16,354 bases of DNA, from contig DNHS01000040.1 of the NCBI GenBank assembly GCA_003485765.1, forward strand, positions 1-16,354, given 5' to 3'. The position numbers and the translations under genes are program-made. Positions 7,346 through 13,776 of this stretch are shown piece after piece (position 1 is the first letter of the stretch; each line of letters opens with the position of its first letter). The DNA comes from Candidatus Omnitrophota bacterium (GTDB lineage: Bacteria > Omnitrophota > Gorgyraeia > Gorgyraeales > Gorgyraeaceae). Under the pieces are notes generated by a model, which saw nothing but the letters and a program-made list of their open reading frames with translations, ran no database searches and was not told the origin of the DNA.

Positions 7346-7381
7346 TGATACTATTTTAGTATCATTAAAAGTACCTGTCAA
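7346..7381 (-). promoter_or_regulatory. tpx operon promoter with overlapping palindromic operator
   Basis: On the minus strand TTGACA (7381-7376) and TAAAAT (7358-7353) are separated by 17 nt, a near-consensus sigma70-type promoter. The -10 box lies inside the inverted repeat TGATACTA-TTT-TAGTATCA (7346-7364). A protein on this palindrome would block RNA polymerase. A repressor sensing peroxide, superoxide or iron (PerR/Fur-like) fits the genes downstream, but none is encoded in the window. Confidence 0.75.
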
Positions 7382-7389
7382 CAAAAATA

Positions 7390-8880
7390 TTAACTAATAC
7401 ACCGTGAAATTAACGCCTTCATTTCAGGACTCTGGCCCTTGCCTACTTTTATAAGATAAGCTGCGATGCTTAGATTCGCTCTTATTTTAAAAAGACTGAC
7501 CTGGGTTCTAAAATCAGGCGGGATAACATCTGACTCCTTTATATAAGTATCTATAAAAGCTGACTCTATACAATATTTCGAAATCTCAGGATATGCGTAA
7601 AACTGGCTTTCGAACTGGGATAAAAAATACCCCACGTCAAATGAGCGCGGAAATAGAATGGCATTTCCGAAATCTATGACAGAGACAAAAAGCGTTGTTA
7701 TATCTTGCTGCCTGTCCTGGCCTATTATAATATTTTTTGGATGATAATCTCCATGATTTAATACAAATGAACCTCTTAGTTTTGCATAGATTTCTTCTTC
7801 CTTATCTCTAACAAAATTTATAACCGGATCTATCTGTTTCAGATACGGGCTTTTAGTTTTTGTAAATGACTTATGATACGAATCAAATCTTTTACGCTCT
7901 TTTTTGATCGCGCCCTCTATATCGCCATGTTTTATGTTTTTATTATGAAACCTCGCAAGCCATTGGGCTGCCAGCCTGAAATAATTCAAACCGATAGTTT
8001 TATCCACATGCGTCAATAAATCAAAAAGATTTTTACCCCTCTGTCCGGTTTCAATAATAAGCTTTTCTTTATCATTGACATATATTATGTCTGGCACCCT
8101 GTACTCGCCTTCTCCAAACCCATTTTTGCACAAAAACGCATTTATATCCGAAGAAGACTTTGCAGCCAGCCATTTTTTATCATCTGTTATATTTTTCAAT
8201 ATAATCCTGTTTCTGGCCTCGTCATCGCCTTTCGTGCCTATTGTAATCTCTGTAACTATTATATTCGTGCCTGATTTCGGAATTTCTTTAAAAAATGGCC
8301 TGCATCTTGATTTTTTAATTTCTGTTACAATGTCCTGCATTGTTACAACCGGATGGTCGAACTGCGTGGGATACGCCCCTGCCATGCCTTCTGTATGAGC
8401 ATCGCTTCCGCTAGAAGCTGTAAATTTATATTTATGCCATGCCTTAAGGCCTAAATAATTCTCTTTGGGCGTTTGGTTCATGCTGAATATCTCTATTGCG
8501 TCCAGTATGGGATTTAATAATTTACTTTCGTCAGGAATATTTCCGTTTCTAAAAGGGTGAGCCCAGACTAAACCAGCATCTGGAAAAAATGCTCTTAAAT
8601 CTTTTAAATTAATTTCTTCTTCGATCGTCCTGTTCGCTCCGAACACAAGAACATGGCCGATATCTGTTTCCACTTCCTGGCCTGCTATTATCAAAAAATT
8701 TTCATCCAGCTCTGCCTCAACTCTCAAAGCCTTTATCTCATCTTCCTCCCAGAGATAATGATGTTCTGTAATAATAACGCCTTGCAGTTCTTTTTTCTTT
8801 ACCTGCCTGACAAGGCTTGCAGCGCCTACCTGGCTGCATCTGGAATATTTTGAAGTATGGCAATGCATTTCTAACAACAT
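7390..8880 (-). CDS. PHP-domain phosphoesterase fused to APH/kinase-fold domain
   Basis: About 496 residues in two parts. Residues 1 to about 200 form a PHP domain with metal-site motifs HCH (6-8), TEHH (38-41), GQEVE (67-71), AHP (107-109) and SGSDAH (157-162). Residues from about 205 to the end look like an aminoglycoside-phosphotransferase/Ser-Thr-kinase-like fold: HGDYHPKN (376-383) with the catalytic Asp, then VIDFGN (401-406) with the metal-binding Asp. PHP domains hydrolyse phosphate esters; APH-fold proteins phosphorylate small molecules or proteins. One chain could thus add and remove phosphate on one substrate, but this is inference. I choose the ATG at 8880 because longer versions would read through the csp terminator. 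It lies directly upstream of the tpx promoter and has no close functional partner. Confidence 0.85.
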   Translation of the reverse strand: MLLEMHCHTSKYSRCSQVGAASLVRQVKKKELQGVIITEHHYLWEEDEIKALRVEAELDENFLIIAGQEVETDIGHVLVFGANRTIEEEINLKDLRAFFPDAGLVWAHPFRNGNIPDESKLLNPILDAIEIFSMNQTPKENYLGLKAWHKYKFTASSGSDAHTEGMAGAYPTQFDHPVVTMQDIVTEIKKSRCRPFFKEIPKSGTNIIVTEITIGTKGDDEARNRIILKNITDDKKWLAAKSSSDINAFLCKNGFGEGEYRVPDIIYVNDKEKLIIETGQRGKNLFDLLTHVDKTIGLNYFRLAAQWLARFHNKNIKHGDIEGAIKKERKRFDSYHKSFTKTKSPYLKQIDPVINFVRDKEEEIYAKLRGSFVLNHGDYHPKNIIIGQDRQQDITTLFVSVIDFGNAILFPRSFDVGYFLSQFESQFYAYPEISKYCIESAFIDTYIKESDVIPPDFRTQVSLFKIRANLSIAAYLIKVGKGQSPEMKALISRCIS

Positions 8881-8930
8881 AAATATATAATACCTTTTTA
8901 TTATTCCAAAAACAACCCTAATTTTTGGCC

Positions 8931-8971
8931 AAAAAAATGAGGCCCGGATCTTTATGATACCGGGCCTCATT
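8931..8971 (-). terminator. Rho-independent terminator after csp
   Basis: A 12-bp perfect stem (8936-8947 with 8960-8971, AATGAGGCCCGG and its complement) has a 12-nt loop and, in the minus direction, a run of seven T (8937-8931). It lies 22 nt after the csp stop codon. It also shows that the PHP-kinase gene downstream must start after this point. Confidence 0.93.
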
Positions 8972-8993
8972 GCCTTACTAATTTTCCGTCGAG

Positions 8994-9194
8994 TTATACC
9001 TTTACTACATTTGTAGCCTGTTCGCCCTTAGGACCATTCTGTATGTCAAACTCTACTTCTTGGCCTTCTTCCAAAGACTTGTAGCCATCTCCCTGAATAA
9101 CGCTGTGATGTACGAATACATCCTTGCCGTTCTCAGGTGTAATAAATCCATAACCTTTCTGGTTATTAAACCATTTTACTTTTCCTCGCGCCAT
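8994..9194 (-). CDS. Cold-shock protein, CspA family
   Basis: A 66-residue single cold-shock domain, starting MARGKVKWFN. RNP1 (KGYGFI) and RNP2 (VFVHHS) nucleic-acid-binding motifs are intact. These small beta-barrel proteins bind single-stranded RNA/DNA as RNA chaperones; not all members are cold-induced. GGGGGTAGTGAGTA precedes the ATG. The gene is monocistronic, bounded by the terminator at 8931-8971 and by promoter signals at 9219-9353. Confidence 0.95.
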   Translation of the reverse strand: MARGKVKWFNNQKGYGFITPENGKDVFVHHSVIQGDGYKSLEEGQEVEFDIQNGPKGEQATNVVKV

Positions 9195-9218
9195 TACTCA
9201 CTACCCCCTTTCTTTAAG

Positions 9219-9227
9219 ATTATAGCA
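9219..9227 (-). promoter_or_regulatory. Extended -10 promoter candidate for csp
   Basis: On the minus strand TGCTATAAT forms a consensus extended -10 (TGnTATAAT). It would start transcription near 9211, giving a leader of less than 20 nt that contains the ribosome binding site. No good -35 box is seen, which extended -10 promoters can tolerate. Confidence 0.5.
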
Positions 9228-9240
9228 AATAATGGCAGAA

Positions 9241-9279
9241 ACAAAAACGCCGTAAGATTAGTACTCTTTACCTTACGGC
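9241..9279 (-). terminator. Hairpin plus T-rich tract in the csp leader: attenuator or terminator
   Basis: On the minus strand GCCGTAAG (9279-9272) pairs perfectly with CTTACGGC (9256-9249) across a 15-nt loop and is followed by GTTTTTGT. This looks like an intrinsic terminator located upstream of csp. It could end a small RNA starting near 9319, or act as a conditional terminator in a long csp leader. Confidence 0.6.
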
Positions 9280-9319
9280 TCCAGACTTCTAAACCCTTAT
9301 TCACTACTGCTTGCTAATT
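9241..9319 (-). ncRNA. Candidate small or leader RNA upstream of csp
   Basis: A promoter (9326-9353) and a terminator-like hairpin (9241-9279) bracket about 80 nt with no convincing reading frame. That architecture suits a small RNA or a csp 5' leader. I could not match the sequence to a riboswitch or RNA family by eye, so the call rests only on the flanking signals. Confidence 0.3.
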
Positions 9320-9325
9320 AGAAAT

Positions 9326-9353
9326 AGTATAGTATCTTTTTTATTTTTGTCAA
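9326..9353 (-). promoter_or_regulatory. Sigma70-type promoter upstream of the csp leader
   Basis: On the minus strand TTGACA (9353-9348) is followed after 16 nt by TATACT (9331-9326). A shifted -10, TACTAT with an 18-nt spacer, is a weaker alternative. Predicted start near 9319, about 125 nt before the csp ATG. Confidence 0.6.
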
Positions 9354-9380
9354 TAACTATTTTTTCGGAATACTGAAATG

Positions 9381-10415
9381 CTATTTGAATATAATATTCG
9401 CTATGATTCCTAGAATAATCACCTGCGGGACAGTGATGATGGGAAGGAATATCGCGACGCGCTTGCCTACATTGACCCACAGAAGGCCTATTTCTGTATA
9501 ATCAGTAACTACGCCTGCCATGAGAAACACAAAGGCATTACCCACTGCCATTGTCTGGCGGTAGATCTCAAAGGCAAGAGGAGCAGTTCCTTCTGAACAG
9601 ACCTCCATTATAGTAGCAAGAACTAATGTCGCTAGCATACCAAGAAATGTCGGGCCCATGTATTTCTGGAATATAGCTTGTGGCACATAGGAGCCTATAA
9701 GGCTCGCGAGGCCCATACCTATAAGAACCCACCATAAGACCATATTGCTGAGCATTGTTATGCCTCTATATACGCCTTTCAGGTCTATTAATAATTGCCG
9801 CCGGGATATCTTATATCTAGAGGCTCTTTTTTTAAGATCAGCTAATATAGAAAAATCTTCGCCAAGCTTTGCAGTATTTTTATTGGTCTCAATAATGCCT
9901 TTTGATTCAAGAACCTGGTAGATAAGGCCTGTAACAATCGCAATAAAAAGCGCGGATAGTATGATATATAATGCTTTCGCGAGGCCGAAAAACGCTATAA
10001 GCATTATAGTAATTGGAAGATTTGTCCACGGACTCGCTAATAGAAATGCCACAACTGCTGGATTTGACGCTCCTTTTTTATGGAGCTCTATTGAAAGCGC
10101 AAGGATACCGTGGCTGCAAGCGCTCATCAGAAATCCCAGTAAGCTTGAATAAAGTATCGTACGTTTATTTGGCCTTGCGAGAATATGGGAAATATATTCT
10201 CTGGGCACAAAATGGTCTATTACGCCTCCCAGGATAAAGCCCAATAAAACTGCCCACCAGATTTTCCTAAGATACATTAAAAGGGATTCTTTGAAAGGTT
10301 TAAGTATTGGGAAAATATACGACAGGACGCACACTAAAGCCAGGACAAGCGCTGCGAGAAGGGTTTTATTCTTAAACCATTTTTTTTTATTACCTTCGCA
10401 GCAAGTTGAGGTCAT
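9381..10415 (-). CDS. DUF318/YraQ-type permease, SHG variant
   Basis: A 344-residue membrane protein with about eight to ten membrane segments. Two repeats of the permease signature are seen: SACSHGILALSIELHKKGAS (98-117) then FLLASPW, and VCSEGTAPLAFEIY then FLMAGVVTD in the C-terminal half. The family includes ArsP-like exporters and predicted metal or metalloid permeases; the substrate here is unknown. The N-terminus has a CC pair (Cys5, Cys6) before a lysine-rich linker. The ATG at 10415 overlaps the stop of a P-type ATPase remnant as ATGA, so the permease was once translationally coupled to that ATPase. Metal efflux is the best guess from context (ZIP transporter, Cys/Met-rich protein, ATPase remnant). 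Confidence 0.8.
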   Translation of the reverse strand: MTSTCCEGNKKKWFKNKTLLAALVLALVCVLSYIFPILKPFKESLLMYLRKIWWAVLLGFILGGVIDHFVPREYISHILARPNKRTILYSSLLGFLMSACSHGILALSIELHKKGASNPAVVAFLLASPWTNLPITIMLIAFFGLAKALYIILSALFIAIVTGLIYQVLESKGIIETNKNTAKLGEDFSILADLKKRASRYKISRRQLLIDLKGVYRGITMLSNMVLWWVLIGMGLASLIGSYVPQAIFQKYMGPTFLGMLATLVLATIMEVCSEGTAPLAFEIYRQTMAVGNAFVFLMAGVVTDYTEIGLLWVNVGKRVAIFLPIITVPQVIILGIIANIIFK

Positions 10416-10564
10416 TTTCTTATTAGTTTGACGATTTCCATTGCCAACAATGGGAATGACGAAATAAGTATCACGAGTCCCCAGTCAAAAGTCCCGAGCG
10501 GCTCTGTTTTAAAGATCATTTGTAAAAATGACTGCTATGCTACTAACATCTGAAGACCAAAGGA
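10412..10564 (-). pseudogene. C-terminal remnant of a P-type cation-transporting ATPase
   Basis: Reading the minus strand to the TGA at 10412 gives a tail with FKTEPLGTFDWGL, then ILISSFPLLAMEIVKLIRK. This is the last membrane segments of calcium/heavy-metal-type cation ATPases, whose tails typically read FKTVPL...FDW...EI.KLI. Upstream in the same frame GLQMLVA also fits, but an in-frame TAG at 10537-10535 interrupts it. Nothing of the rest of the roughly 900-residue ATPase is present; the next gene ends at 10566. A deletion seems to have fused the neighbouring gene to the ATPase tail. The remnant's stop overlaps the permease start. Confidence 0.75.
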
Positions 10565-10565
10565 T

Positions 10566-10922
10566 TTATTTCTTTGCGCCTTTATTTTTATCGCATTCCT
10601 TACTGCACTTTGGGCAATTCTTTTTCATCTCTTCCATTGCTTTCTGCATTGCTTCCATGTCTATTTTTATTTCTGATTCTTTTACAACATTTAACTGCGC
10701 ATCATATTTTATAAGTTTATTACCTATCATTAGGATAGATCCGCCATCCTGAGTGGCCAACAGTTCTTTGCCGCACATCATCATCTTGCCCATATGGCAC
10801 ATAGAGCAGCCCATCTTATCTTTTTTATCCCATTTTTTCTCATCCATATCTCTGGCGAAAGATACAGATAAAAAAGACATGCAGATTAGCGCAGCAAGAA
10901 GTACAAACAATATTTTCTTCAT
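10566..10922 (-). CDS. Secreted Cys/Met-rich small protein, possible metal binder
   Basis: About 118 residues. MKKILFVLLAALICMSFLSV followed by SFA is a Sec signal peptide with likely cleavage after residue 23. Next comes a lysine/aspartate-rich stretch, then CSMCHMGKMMMC (Cys39, Cys42, Cys50, plus His and Met), and at the end CPKCSKEC (Cys103, Cys106, Cys110). The middle section GGSILMIGNKLIKYDAQLNVVKE looks like a compact folded unit. Soft ligands suggest binding of Cu, Zn or another thiophilic metal outside the cytoplasm. GGGGGAG upstream of the ATG at 10922 fixes the start. It lies between a ZIP transporter gene and an ATPase remnant, which supports metal handling. I do not recognise a named family. 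Confidence 0.7.
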   Translation of the reverse strand: MKKILFVLLAALICMSFLSVSFARDMDEKKWDKKDKMGCSMCHMGKMMMCGKELLATQDGGSILMIGNKLIKYDAQLNVVKESEIKIDMEAMQKAMEEMKKNCPKCSKECDKNKGAKK

Positions 10923-10941
10923 TTCACTCCCCCTTTTCTTG

Positions 10942-11694
10942 TTATTCAAGAAAAACCAGCAAAGCCATTACGCCGATCCCCAGCATAATCGCAGCAAGTT
11001 GTAGTAACGATGTAGAAATCTTTACATGATCTTCTTTGTGTAGTTCCGGTATTAAATCAGATCCTCCAATATATAAAAATCCGCCTGCTGTTATCGGTAA
11101 TAGATACATTGCAAAACCTTTCATCCTGGATTCCATGATAAGAGCTATTATTGCGCCGACCACAGCTGTAAGCGCTGAAATAAAATTTAAAAACAATGCT
11201 TTTTTTACAGATATGCCGCTATAAATAAGCACTCCAAAATCACCTATCTCCTGCGGGATTTCATGAAGTATCACAGCAAGAGTAGTTGCTATGCCTATTG
11301 GAACAGACACAACAAAACTCGCAGCCACTATCATGCCGTCCAGCATATTATGCACGCCATCGCCTACCAGATTCATCATAGCTATAGGATGGATATGCTC
11401 CTTAGAAATAGGCACGTGACAGTGCCTCCAGCGTATGAATTTTTCAAGAATGAAAAAAATAAAGATCCCTGCCAGAATATAAAGCGAAGTTTTAAGATTC
11501 GCCCCTAATGTTTCAAATGATTGTGGTAGAAGATGTATAAAAACGTCTCCGAATAATCCGCCTACTGCAAAACTTACCAGAAAAAGCAAAATAGCTTTGA
11601 GTTTTGTCTTATTCAAAGAAAGCGTAATCACGCCAATCAAAGAAATCAGGCTTATTATAATCACGCTCCCTATTGTCCACGCCCAAACCTTCAT
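10942..11694 (-). CDS. ZIP-family divalent metal transporter
   Basis: About 250 residues with seven or eight membrane helices. The paired metal-site motifs of ZIP proteins are present: HNMLDG (His115, Asn116, Asp119) in helix 4 and HEIPQEIGDF (His144, Glu145, Glu149) in helix 5. A His/Cys-bearing loop (RHCHVPISKEHIHP, 90-103) precedes helix 4, as in many zinc transporters. The family moves Zn, Fe or Mn towards the cytoplasm. AAAGGATG just before the ATG at 11694 favours this start over one at 11736, which would lie inside the palindrome. The next gene begins 19 nt after the stop. Confidence 0.9.
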   Translation of the reverse strand: MKVWAWTIGSVIIISLISLIGVITLSLNKTKLKAILLFLVSFAVGGLFGDVFIHLLPQSFETLGANLKTSLYILAGIFIFFILEKFIRWRHCHVPISKEHIHPIAMMNLVGDGVHNMLDGMIVAASFVVSVPIGIATTLAVILHEIPQEIGDFGVLIYSGISVKKALFLNFISALTAVVGAIIALIMESRMKGFAMYLLPITAGGFLYIGGSDLIPELHKEDHVKISTSLLQLAAIMLGIGVMALLVFLE

Positions 11695-11712
11695 ATCATC
11701 CTTTTTATCCCT

Positions 11713-11749
11713 AACTTTACAATTCGTGCCAGGCACGATTTGTAAAGTT
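11713..11749. repeat. Near-perfect 37-nt palindrome, copy C of the family
   Basis: Two 18-nt arms (11713-11730, AACTTTACAATTCGTGCC; and 11732-11749) flank a central A at 11731 and differ at only one position. The outer AACTTTACA matches copies A and B; the core (GTGCC-A-GGCAC) is different. It lies in the 63-nt gap between trxB and the ZIP gene, both on the minus strand. Confidence 0.95.
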
Positions 11750-11757
11750 ACGCAGTT

Positions 11758-12675
11758 CTATGCCTTGCTTTCAAGGTAGCGCTGGCAGCTAAATGCTGCG
11801 ATTGCGCCGTCTCCGCAGGCAGTCACCACCTGTCTTAATAGCTTTTTACGACAGTCGCCGCATGCAAATATGCATGGCTTTGAAGTCAGGCAGTTATCGT
11901 CTACGATTATATAACCGCTTTCGTCCATCGACAGCGCATCTTTCAAAAAACCTGTATTAGGCGTATATCCTACAAATATAAAAACCCCGTCGCAAGATAA
12001 GTCTTTTTCCGCACAGGTTTTCACATTCTTTACTTTTACAGCCGAGACCTTGGCCTCGCCCAAAATCTCAGAAATAACCGCATCCCATACAAATTCTATC
12101 TTTTTATTGGCAGCTGCTCTTTCCTGTAATATTTTAGTTCCACGCAATGCATTCCTTCTATGAATAACTGTAACCTTTTTTGCAAATCTTGTGAGAAAAA
12201 TAGCTTCTTCAAGCGCAGTATCTCCTCCTCCGACCACAACTACTTCTTTGTTTTTAAAAAGCGCGCCGTCGCAAGTAGCGCAATAAGATACACCCCTGCC
12301 TCTGAATTTATCTTCACCTGGGACATCCAATCTTTTAGGACTTGCGCCAGTTGCAATAATAACTGACAAGGCAGTATAAGTTTTATCTTCAGTCACTATC
12401 TGCCAACCTGGTTTAGATTCTTTGATATCTTTCACTTCGCCTGAAACAAATTCTGTTCCAAATTTTAAGGCCTGGACTTTAAATTTCTCTATCAATTCAA
12501 AACCATTTACGCCATCTGGAAATCCTGGATAATTTTCAATATGGTCTGTTGTAACAGCCTGGCATGGGATAGATACACTCTCTATTAAAAGAGTTTTAAG
12601 CCTTGCCCTTGAAGTATATATTCCTGCGGTAAGACCCGCGGGCCCTCCGCCTATAATAATAACATCGTAATTCAT
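11758..12675 (-). CDS. trxB: Thioredoxin reductase TrxB
   Basis: A 305-residue canonical low-molecular-weight thioredoxin reductase. GGGPAG (9-14) binds FAD, CATC (Cys132/Cys135) is the redox disulfide, GGGDTA (149-154) plus HRRNALR bind NADPH, and FACGD near the C-terminus closes the FAD site. It transfers electrons from NADPH to thioredoxin, which could supply Tpx and general thiol repair. The ATG at 12675 lacks a Shine-Dalgarno sequence; an extended -10 box only about 10 nt upstream implies a near-leaderless transcript. Compare the paralogue at 2316-3221, which lacks the HRR motif. Confidence 0.92.
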   Translation of the reverse strand: MNYDVIIIGGGPAGLTAGIYTSRARLKTLLIESVSIPCQAVTTDHIENYPGFPDGVNGFELIEKFKVQALKFGTEFVSGEVKDIKESKPGWQIVTEDKTYTALSVIIATGASPKRLDVPGEDKFRGRGVSYCATCDGALFKNKEVVVVGGGDTALEEAIFLTRFAKKVTVIHRRNALRGTKILQERAAANKKIEFVWDAVISEILGEAKVSAVKVKNVKTCAEKDLSCDGVFIFVGYTPNTGFLKDALSMDESGYIIVDDNCLTSKPCIFACGDCRKKLLRQVVTACGDGAIAAFSCQRYLESKA

Positions 12676-12685
12676 AGTATTGGAT

Positions 12686-12694
12686 ATTATACCA
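12686..12694 (-). promoter_or_regulatory. Extended -10 promoter candidate for trxB
   Basis: On the minus strand TGGTATAAT is an extended -10 in the 56-nt gap after pyk. Transcription would start only a few nucleotides before the trxB ATG, consistent with the missing Shine-Dalgarno sequence. No consensus -35 is seen. Confidence 0.5.
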
Positions 12695-12731
12695 AATTCC
12701 TGGCAGGTTTAGGAGAAATATCTTTTCTTAT

Positions 12732-13760
12732 CTAATAATGGAAGTCAATATCTTTGGCGTGGGTTTCAGTGAATTTAATGATCTGATTCATCATATTTAC
12801 CGATTCAACAGGGTGTTTTCCTGCTGCAGTTTCTGCGGAAAGCATAAGGTAATCAGAACCGTCAAGAAACGCGTTGGCAACGTCAGTAACTTCTGGCCGC
12901 GTCGGCCTTAAGTTCTCAGTCATGCTCTCGAGCATTTGAGTTGCGGTAATCACGAATTTTTTCATGCGGTTGCATTTTCTAATAATCATCTTTTGAATCA
13001 CGGCTATTTCATAAATGGGCAAAGACACCCCCATATCCCCTCTTGCAACCATAATCCCATCAGAAACCGCGATGATTTCATCGATGTTTTTTATACCCTG
13101 CCTGTTTTCAATTTTGGCAATTATTTTGCAATTCGGAAGCTTGTCTTTAACCAAATCCCTAAAACTCAGGATATCCTCCTTGCTCCTTACAAATGACTGA
13201 GCAATGTAGTCCAATTTATTTTTTACGCTGAACTCTATATCTTTTTTATCTTTATCAGTCAAGCCGCTGAACCTAAGGTTAATATCGGGTATATTTATGC
13301 CCTTATGCTCCTTCAGGACTCCCGGAACAATAACTTCTGTCTGAAGGCAGCCCTTGCTCCTTGATTTAACTTTAAGCGCGATATTTCCGTCATCAATGTA
13401 TATAAACAAGCCGTTTTTTATATCGCTTATTGGCCCATCGTAATCAAAAGGTATAGTGCTTCCTTCGCAAAGAATTGCCTCATTGCTCAAAAAAAGCGTT
13501 TGCCTTTTTTTCAAAAGAACTTCTTTCTTAAGCTTTCCTATTCTTATCCTATAACCCTCTAAATCGCCCAGTATCTTTAAATGCCTTGAATATTTTTTGT
13601 TCAGGGTTCTTATCAAGTTAAGAACTTTCGCGTGCCTGGCGAGGTTTCCGTGAGAAAAATTAAGACGGGCTACATCCATACCTGCAAGCATCATCTTCCT
13701 TAAGCTAGAATAATTGCTGCTCGCAGGGCCAATAGTACAGATTATTTTTGTTTTAACCAT
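12732..13760 (-). CDS. pyk: Pyruvate kinase, short form lacking the C-terminal domain
   Basis: About 342 residues against some 470 in typical enzymes. It converts phosphoenolpyruvate and ADP to pyruvate and ATP. Present are KIICTIGPAS, RLNFSHG, AKIEN (catalytic Lys), VARGDMGVSLP, TATQMLESM, and the helix RPTRPEVTDVANAFLDG followed by AETAAG. The chain stops soon after, so the C-terminal domain that binds allosteric effectors is absent, and the 56-nt gap downstream cannot encode it. The usual DLxGPxIR segment reads DLEGYRIRIG, an unusual substitution near the active site. Start: ATG at 13760; an in-frame TTG at 13769 with AAAGG upstream is an alternative. It follows the permease gene within about 16 nt and is probably in the same transcript. 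Confidence 0.85.
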   Translation of the reverse strand: MVKTKIICTIGPASSNYSSLRKMMLAGMDVARLNFSHGNLARHAKVLNLIRTLNKKYSRHLKILGDLEGYRIRIGKLKKEVLLKKRQTLFLSNEAILCEGSTIPFDYDGPISDIKNGLFIYIDDGNIALKVKSRSKGCLQTEVIVPGVLKEHKGINIPDINLRFSGLTDKDKKDIEFSVKNKLDYIAQSFVRSKEDILSFRDLVKDKLPNCKIIAKIENRQGIKNIDEIIAVSDGIMVARGDMGVSLPIYEIAVIQKMIIRKCNRMKKFVITATQMLESMTENLRPTRPEVTDVANAFLDGSDYLMLSAETAAGKHPVESVNMMNQIIKFTETHAKDIDFHY

Positions 13761-13776
13761 ATACCTCAAAATACCT

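Noticed and set aside
7346..7364. FNR/CRP-type box in the tpx promoter
   Set aside because: TTGAT and ATCA half-sites occur but their spacing is too wide for the TTGAT-N4-ATCAA pattern.
8881..8970. N-terminal extension of the PHP-kinase protein up to 8970
   Set aside because: The extra 30 codons run through the strong csp terminator and show no PHP features; the domain begins just after the ATG at 8880.
9241..9319. Known riboswitch or tRNA in the csp leader
   Set aside because: No cloverleaf and no conserved core of a riboswitch class I can recognise; kept only as a candidate RNA.
107..11749. CRISPR repeats
   Set aside because: The palindromes are thousands of bases apart, have different cores and no spacers of regular length.
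12676..12731. Frameshifted C-terminal domain of pyruvate kinase
   Set aside because: The gap to trxB is only 56 nt and no pyruvate kinase residues are seen in any frame, so the domain is truly absent here.
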